Source: Planctomycetaceae bacterium (GTDB lineage: Bacteria; Planctomycetota; Planctomycetia; Planctomycetales; Planctomycetaceae). Taken from it: DNA of 11,230 nucleotides. The position numbers and the translations under genes were made by a program. The DNA lies in contig JAGQQT010000085.1 of assembly GCA_020426065.1 (NCBI GenBank), forward strand, positions 1-11,230, given 5' to 3'. Positions 6,520 to 11,230 of the stretch are shown in pieces. Position 1 is the stretch's first letter, and each line of letters begins with the position of its first letter. The notes beneath the pieces were generated by a model that was not told the DNA's origin, searched no databases, and saw nothing but the letters and a program-made list of their open reading frames with translations.

Positions 6520-8184
6520 TCAGAACGAATGGACGATCGGCTTTTTGCGGAGGAAAATCGCTCCCAGATCATCCTGGTAATCGAGTGTCCAGCGTTCATC
6601 CCGTTTCAGCATTTCGATCAGGCGGGTCCGATACAGGTGATCGATCACAATCGTATTGACGCCGTAACGGTCCAGTTTGTCATCCCAGCCATCCTGTCCG
6701 CGGGCAATGATGAAGTAGTCATCCCAGACTTCGGCAGGCAGCAGATGGGCGTGTGAATTGAGGAACAGCCGGCGAGTTTCCGGTCCGGTCCACAGCAGAT
6801 AATCACCCCATTCATAAGCATTGAAAATGAGCCCCTGCGGCTCGTGGGCATTCAGGTAATTTGCCAGCAGGACGGGCGTTCCGCTGTCCAGGTTAGCCCG
6901 GTAGTACCGCAATTGCCGTTCTGGATCGTTCGGTTGTCCATGCAGGAGCGTGGCCATGAAAGGGGTGTAGGCAAAAAAGATCCAGCCCAGTCCCAGAGCA
7001 ACCACGGTATTGAATCCGGACGTTTGCACGGTGATCTCTTCTGCTTCCTGCTCATCAGGAGCTTCCGTTGTCCGTTCCAGCCAGCGGTTCCAGCGATTGA
7101 GGCAGGCGTTCCCATGCAGCACTCCGTACCAGGCCGCAATCGGAGTCCACCAGATGAGCAGCCGGATGGAGGCCATCCCTGCCAGCGCGAATGTAAACAG
7201 CAGGAGCGGTTCGCTGGCCGAAATCCGGCGGGGAGAAAATCGATAGAGCAGAATCAGCAGCATGGAGACGATGGCCAGTCCCTGTCCCTGAGTCCGGGAC
7301 AGTGTGAGCGGACCCCATTCTCCCAAGGCCTGGAGATTCGGATCCCGGGCAATGTCGATTACCGCCGGGATGAGACCTATGCCATACGGATTGAGCAGCG
7401 TGGCAATTAGCGAGAGTTCAGTCAGCAGCAGTAACCGGACTGCTGGCCAGCGCCAGCATTTTCCGGTGCGACGATACTGATCAAAGAACGTCCCTACCGT
7501 CAGTAACCCGAGCAGAATCAGGCCCATCGGAAAAGAACCATGCAGATTGGCCCACAGGGCAAACAGAGCAGGAACACCCACCCACTGCAACCCGTTCCAG
7601 CGACGGGAGAGCAGGATCGACCAGATCAGAACATAACAGGCCAGTCCGGCCAGTTGAGGACGATCAATCGTCAGGGTTTTCCAGCAGGTAAGCCCAAATA
7701 TGGTGATCCCCAGCAGCGGGATTCCGAAGGAAGAGGAATGCTGACGGAACCGGATCAGCAGTGCGATGACGCAGAGGGTGATCGCAGCGGCGTACAGAAA
7801 ACGGAGTGCGGAAACTCCCACCTGATCCACCAGCAGATAAGCCAGGCACTGTGTCAGCCAGGCGGTATCAACAACCGGAATTCCTTCAGACAAAGGCAGG
7901 AATGGCTCAGTTACGGGAAGGTGGCCGGTTTCCACAATCAGGCGGCCATAGGCCAGATGCCCCCAGACATCGGTATGCCAGGTGCGATGGTAGCTCAGGC
8001 AAAGAAAGATCATTCCGACCACAACAGTCCACAGCACACTGCGACGGGAAATCCGGAACCATTCCGGAGTCCGATCGATCAACTGTGATGAACTGGGGCC
8101 TTCCGGAACCTCCTGCTCCAACTCCGTTGAGTTCACCACAGGATCCTCTGTGGAGTCAGACGGTTTAGCTTGAGCCTCATTCAT
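6520..8184 (-). CDS. Polytopic membrane protein, GT-C glycosyltransferase-like, hypothetical
   Basis: A 554-residue integral membrane protein. After an acidic, probably cytoplasmic, N-terminal tail (1-45), about ten hydrophobic segments lie between residues 48 and 413. A soluble C-terminal domain (about 420-554) follows. The first loop holds HTDVWGHLAYGRLIVETG and TEPF, and a middle loop has ALWANLHGSF. These resemble motifs of large uncharacterised bacterial membrane proteins whose topology is like that of GT-C, lipid-linked-sugar-dependent glycosyltransferases; D72 and H76 would sit where catalytic acidic residues lie in that class. The C-terminal NAYEWGDYLLW, LNSHAHLLPAEVWDDY and LDRYGVNTIVID match a domain I recall from the same proteins. 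A glycosyl-transfer role is inference. ATG 8184 has a weak ribosome site; the next gene on this strand starts 89 nt after its stop. Confidence 0.8.
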   Translation of the reverse strand: MNEAQAKPSDSTEDPVVNSTELEQEVPEGPSSSQLIDRTPEWFRISRRSVLWTVVVGMIFLCLSYHRTWHTDVWGHLAYGRLIVETGHLPVTEPFLPLSEGIPVVDTAWLTQCLAYLLVDQVGVSALRFLYAAAITLCVIALLIRFRQHSSSFGIPLLGITIFGLTCWKTLTIDRPQLAGLACYVLIWSILLSRRWNGLQWVGVPALFALWANLHGSFPMGLILLGLLTVGTFFDQYRRTGKCWRWPAVRLLLLTELSLIATLLNPYGIGLIPAVIDIARDPNLQALGEWGPLTLSRTQGQGLAIVSMLLILLYRFSPRRISASEPLLLFTFALAGMASIRLLIWWTPIAAWYGVLHGNACLNRWNRWLERTTEAPDEQEAEEITVQTSGFNTVVALGLGWIFFAYTPFMATLLHGQPNDPERQLRYYRANLDSGTPVLLANYLNAHEPQGLIFNAYEWGDYLLWTGPETRRLFLNSHAHLLPAEVWDDYFIIARGQDGWDDKLDRYGVNTIVIDHLYRTRLIEMLKRDERWTLDYQDDLGAIFLRKKPIVHSF

Positions 8185-8372
8185 AAAACGCGATCCATCA
8201 CATGGCCACCCCGTTCAGGGATGGCTGCCGGGGGAGAACAGTCCCTTCAAAAATAGAATGATCTGTTGCGGGCGCCAAACGGGATGTGACTGCTCCCGGC
8301 CTGTTTGCGGCCGATCAGAACAGTCCTGACGGTTATATCGGCGTTCCACATACTCTCTTAAGGGAGGGACGG
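8185..8372. other. Intergenic spacer between gntP-like gene and GT-C-like gene
   Basis: The 188-nt spacer lies between two minus-strand genes. A small hairpin CGGCC-N7-GGCCG spans 8297-8313 but lacks a following T run, so it is not a clear terminator. A possible promoter for the downstream gene is listed separately. No coding region was seen. Confidence 0.3.
8250..8278 (-). promoter_or_regulatory. Possible sigma70-type promoter for GT-C-like gene
   Basis: On the minus strand TTGGCG (8278-8273) and TATTTT (8255-8250) are separated by 17 nt. Each matches 4 of 6 consensus positions. It would give a leader of about 60 nt before the ATG at 8184. Matches of this quality occur by chance, so confidence is low. 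Confidence 0.22.
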
Positions 8373-10070
8373 TCAGGCGAACGGAAAAACCTGAGCGGCA
8401 ATGATTGTCAGGACCAGACCAAACAACCCCATCGAAGAGGTCATCGGGGAGACGTATTTAATGGTTTCCCACTCCGTCATGCCGCTCATTTTGCCAATCA
8501 CCCAGAAGCCCGAGTCGTTCATCCACATGAACATCTTGCTGCCAAAACCGATCGCCAGGGCCAGGTAAACGGGATGAAAGCCCAGATCCATTCCGGTTGC
8601 AAAACTTCCCATCACGCCCACTCCGGTAATCATGGAAACCGTAGCGGATCCTTGAGCCAGGCGAACCAGCGCCGTCACCGTGAAGGCAATCAGGAGAATG
8701 ACAGCTGTCGAGGCCCCTTCCACATCACCAAACAGACTGGCAACGCCGGTCTGCTGCAGGGCTTTTCCGAAAGCTCCCCCGGCAGCGGTAATCAGGATAA
8801 TGACTCCCCCGCTCGCCAGAGCGGCCTGCATGGAAGTGGCCAGATCATTCAGATCTGATTTCTTCTGCTGCACCAGCATGATGATTCCCAGCGTCGCCGA
8901 AATTGCCATGGCGATATTCTTGTTACCGAACAGCACAAAGAACTGGTCCAGAGACGACATCAACGGAGAAACTTCTGCCGCTGGAATTCCTTTCAACAGC
9001 GTATCCATGACGGTCCCTCCGGTAATCAGAAAGACCGGCAGCAGGATCGGCAGCAGCGACATGAACACCGAAGGGAGTTCATGATTCTGGCGATTGGCAA
9101 TCTGGCGCAATTCATCCAGAGACATGTCCGGGCTTTCCCGCAACGGGACATCCACAAAACGGCACAGAATGATCGCATAGAGAAAACCAAAGACGGCACA
9201 GGCCAACCCGAGAATTCCTCCTCCCAGGATCATCACTCCCACATCGACCCCCAGTTCTTCAGCCACAAACAACGGACCGGGAGTGGGGGGAACCAGTGAG
9301 TGTGCCAGTGTCCCTCCCACAACAATGGAGAGAACATACAGCAGATAATTCTTGCCGGTCCGCAGCCGCATCGCTTTGCCAACAGGAATCATCAGATAGA
9401 ACACCGTATCGAAGAAGACCGGTGTCGAAAGGGCGAATCCACTCAGAACAAACGAGACGGGAGCATTCTTTTCCCCGACCAGACTGAGCATCCAGCGAAC
9501 AATCCGCTCCGCCGCTCCGGAATCCAGCAGGCATTTTCCAATGATGGCTGCCAGGGCAATCAGGATCCCAATTCCGGTGCAGGTATTTCCAAATCCGGTG
9601 GCGACCAGATTCCCGACTGTCTCTCCGGCAAAACTCTGGGCAGATTTCAAAGCCGCAGAATTGACAACGAGGATGGTTTTGCCGTCCGGAGTGGGAGCGG
9701 GGCCTTCCTGTCCGGCCAGCGAGACCACCGCATTCTGGTCTTCATTAAAACTGGTAATTGTTGCCGTCCCGCTCACCACCGCCTGACCATTTTCAGGATC
9801 TCGGGACACAATCAGTAACTGCTGGCCGATGGGATTCGTTGCCCCGCTCTTCAGTGCGAGTGTGGCGGTCTCCCCTTCAACGGCTTTTACTCCGATGGCA
9901 CTTTTTCCCAGTTCATACCACTCAACCGTGGGGCGAGGAGTCAGTAGGGAAACGACGATCGCGGCCAGGACCAGGGCCAGAAAAGCATGCAGTCGCAGCC
10001 CCAGAATTCCGCCGACCACAATGACAAGACCCACGCCAATAATCAGTAAGGTGCCGGTTAAAGTGAGCAT
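8373..10070 (-). CDS. GntP-family permease with inserted beta-rich domain
   Basis: Inner-membrane carrier of the gluconate:H+ symporter (GntP) family, which imports gluconate or related sugar acids and hydroxy acids. Family blocks are clear: GFGNTCTGIGILIALAAIIG (159-178) with SGAAERI, STPVFFDTVFYLMIPVGKAM, AHSLVPPTPGP with AEELGVDVG, AQGSATVSMITG, and the C-terminal FGSKMFMWMNDSGFWVIGK. At 565 residues it is about 110-120 longer than typical GntP (about 440-450). The excess is a segment from about 46 to 150 between the second hydrophobic segment and the GFG block, rich in beta-type residues (GQQLLIVSRDPENG, VVSGTATITSFNED). ATG 10070 has GGAA seven nt upstream and begins the first membrane helix. 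Nothing nearby encodes a gluconate kinase, so the substrate is open. Transcription probably begins from the divergent region upstream. Confidence 0.93.
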   Translation of the reverse strand: MLTLTGTLLIIGVGLVIVVGGILGLRLHAFLALVLAAIVVSLLTPRPTVEWYELGKSAIGVKAVEGETATLALKSGATNPIGQQLLIVSRDPENGQAVVSGTATITSFNEDQNAVVSLAGQEGPAPTPDGKTILVVNSAALKSAQSFAGETVGNLVATGFGNTCTGIGILIALAAIIGKCLLDSGAAERIVRWMLSLVGEKNAPVSFVLSGFALSTPVFFDTVFYLMIPVGKAMRLRTGKNYLLYVLSIVVGGTLAHSLVPPTPGPLFVAEELGVDVGVMILGGGILGLACAVFGFLYAIILCRFVDVPLRESPDMSLDELRQIANRQNHELPSVFMSLLPILLPVFLITGGTVMDTLLKGIPAAEVSPLMSSLDQFFVLFGNKNIAMAISATLGIIMLVQQKKSDLNDLATSMQAALASGGVIILITAAGGAFGKALQQTGVASLFGDVEGASTAVILLIAFTVTALVRLAQGSATVSMITGVGVMGSFATGMDLGFHPVYLALAIGFGSKMFMWMNDSGFWVIGKMSGMTEWETIKYVSPMTSSMGLFGLVLTIIAAQVFPFA

Positions 10071-10349
10071 GGAGATTTCCAGAAGATGTAGACAGATTCA
10101 GAAGAAGTGATGAAAATCTGACAAGCAGTTGGAGCAACCAGTCATTATCTGTTTATAACTGATCATCGCGATTCTGACCATCGCCATAACGATTTGCAAC
10201 CATCAGGTTTGCAACGATTTTCCTGTGAAACGCCATGATCTCCGAAACTTCCCCCGTTCCAACGTGTTTGATTTCCAGGCAGGCAAAGGGTTTCAAACCT
10301 GCCGTCTTCAGTTCTTTCCATACTCCACCCTGCTGATTCGGGAGTGATC
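10071..10349. promoter_or_regulatory. Divergent control region between gntP-like and DUF1549 genes
   Basis: The region holds a gntP-side promoter candidate (10152-10180). Immediately upstream of its -35 are two related elements, 10188-10201 and 10206-10219, each containing TTTGCAAC (10193-10200 and 10208-10215, 15 nt apart). Nearer the plus-strand gene are a GGCAGG/CCTGCC inverted repeat (10278-10283 and 10298-10303) and, inside it, the dyad GGTTT-C-AAACC (10289-10299). No clear promoter hexamers were found for the plus-strand gene. Operator function is inference. Confidence 0.4.
10152..10180 (-). promoter_or_regulatory. Candidate sigma70-type promoter for GntP-family gene
   Basis: On the minus strand TGGTCA (10180-10175) and TATAAA (10157-10152) are separated by exactly 17 nt, matching the consensus at 4 of 6 and 5 of 6 positions. 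The start point would fall near 10145, leaving a leader of about 75 nt before the ATG at 10070. It is the best promoter-like pair found in the window, though unproven. Confidence 0.4.
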
Positions 10350-11230
10350 ATGTCAAACTGGTATCCACAATCGGTCCGTTCACTGGGAATTTTACTGGGA
10401 GTGTGGGGAACGTTCTGGTTGAGTGGGGCCACAGCTGCTCCTCCTCATTTTGCCGAGGTTGCCAAACAGGTTGATCAGGCGATTGAAGCGGAACTGCAGG
10501 CTGCCAGTCTGCCCCCAGCAGGACTGATTCGGGATGAGGATTACCTGCGTCGCGTGACGTTTGACCTGACCGGTCGAATTCCCACTCCGGCCGCCATGAC
10601 CGAATTCGGACTCAATCCCGATCCGCTCAAACGGAGCCAGAAAGTGGAGGCTCTGCTGGAAGACGAAGATTTTGCCTATAACTGGTCGGCTTACTGGCGG
10701 GATGTCATTTTCATGCGGGCCACCGAGCAGCGGGCGCGGGCTTTTCAGGGCGCTTTCCAGATCTGGATGCGGGATCAGCTGGCAGAAAACAGGCCATGGA
10801 ATGAGATCACCACAGAACTGCTGACCGCAACCGGTGACGTGCGTGAAAACGGAGCCACTGGTCTGATGTTTGCCCATTCGGGAGAAGCCACCGAACTGGC
10901 TGCCGAAGCGACCCGGATTTTTCTGGGGATCCAGATCCAGTGTGCCAACTGCCATGATCATCCGACGGACAAATGGAAGCGAAACAGTTTTCATGAGCTG
11001 GCCGCGTTTTTCCCCCGTGTCCGGGTGCGTCCGGTGCGGGATGCGATGCCGCGAACCTTTGAAGTGGTCTCGATGAATCAGGGCAACCAGTTTGAACAAC
11101 GCATGAAAATGCTGCAGGATCCGACCATGCTGTTTCGCACATTCGATCGCAACCGGGATGGCAAACTGACCGAACAGGAAGTCCGACAGACACGGATGGC
11201 GCGCGGCTTTGAACAGCTGATCTCGCGTGC
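10350..11230 (+). CDS. Secreted DUF1549 (PSCyt2-type) protein with CxxCH motif and EF-hand, 3' end outside window
   Basis: The 293 visible codons run open to the right edge. ATG 10350 is preceded by GGGAG five nt upstream and begins a signal peptide (hydrophobic core LGILLGVWGTFWLSG, likely cut after ATA before APP), so the protein is exported. The following DUF1549 domain shows the usual LIRDEDYLRRVTFDLTGRIPTP opening, RSQKVEALLED, YWRDVIFMR, and QCANCHDHPTDKW with a CxxCH heme-c-type motif (C198, C201, H202). DUF1549 proteins usually continue into DUF1553 and are abundant in planctomycetes, often near DUF1501 genes; their function is unsettled, with cytochrome-like or polysaccharide-degradation roles proposed. 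An EF-hand loop, DRNRDGKLTEQE, lies at 266-277 directly after this domain. The start of a DUF1553 part is not yet visible. Heme attachment is inference from the motif only. Confidence 0.92.
   Translation, partial: MSNWYPQSVRSLGILLGVWGTFWLSGATAAPPHFAEVAKQVDQAIEAELQAASLPPAGLIRDEDYLRRVTFDLTGRIPTPAAMTEFGLNPDPLKRSQKVEALLEDEDFAYNWSAYWRDVIFMRATEQRARAFQGAFQIWMRDQLAENRPWNEITTELLTATGDVRENGATGLMFAHSGEATELAAEATRIFLGIQIQCANCHDHPTDKWKRNSFHELAAFFPRVRVRPVRDAMPRTFEVVSMNQGNQFEQRMKMLQDPTMLFRTFDRNRDGKLTEQEVRQTRMARGFEQLISR

Noticed and set aside
7540..8088. Plus-strand open frame of 182 codons
   Set aside because: It is antisense to the polytopic membrane protein; the Gln/Pro/Asn-rich translation is the mirror of hydrophobic codons.
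8297..8313. CGGCC-N7-GGCCG hairpin as terminator of the GntP-family gene
   Set aside because: The stem is only 5 bp and no T run follows it on the transcribed strand.
9300..9818. Plus-strand open frame of 172 codons
   Set aside because: It is antisense to the GntP-family gene; no ribosome site or domain.
10392..11099. Minus-strand open frame of 235 codons
   Set aside because: It is antisense to the DUF1549 gene, which has a ribosome site, signal peptide and CxxCH motif.

Overview
The window reads as chromosomal DNA from a planctomycete, most likely order Planctomycetales. The strongest pointers are a secreted DUF1549 (PSCyt2-type) protein with a CxxCH motif at the right edge, a HYExAFE-type protein, a secreted orphan protein that resembles lineage-restricted planctomycete proteins, moderate GC content, and many short transcription units with variable Shine-Dalgarno strength. 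No rRNA, tRNA, transposase, integrase, CRISPR array or phage gene was seen. The genus cannot be fixed from the sequence.

Left part (1-2150). Two minus-strand genes form the start of a sugar-type ABC importer operon. A lipoprotein substrate-binding protein (629-1741) overlaps by 4 nt the start of an RbsA/MglA-type ATPase (1-632), which runs off the left edge; a permease gene probably follows outside the window. A 409-nt divergent intergenic region (1742-2150) with several small dyads separates this operon from a plus-strand secreted protein of unknown function (2151-3104).

Middle (3105-4420). A YdcZ-type small membrane transporter (3315-3761) is closely followed, possibly by overlapping start and stop codons, by a small P-loop ATPase of unknown role. 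This pair converges, with a 9-nt gap, on a long run of minus-strand genes.

Minus-strand run (4421-10070). In transcription order: a GntP-family permease with an extra domain of about 100 residues; a large polytopic membrane protein resembling GT-C-type proteins; a HYExAFE protein with a PD-(D/E)XK-like residue pattern; a 49-codon membrane microprotein; and a FabF-like beta-ketoacyl synthase. Gaps of 51 to 188 nt mean this may be several transcripts rather than one operon, and the functions do not form an obvious pathway.

Right edge (10071-11230). A 279-nt divergent control region carries a plausible gntP promoter and repeated TTGCAA-containing elements. It is followed by the N-terminal 293 codons of a secreted DUF1549 protein with a CxxCH motif and a canonical EF-hand loop.

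The most interesting points are the domain inserted in the GntP permease, the uncharacterised nuclease-like protein with its neighbouring microprotein, the EF-hand in the DUF1549 protein, and the orphan P-loop protein. No complete novel defence or mobile system can be demonstrated here.
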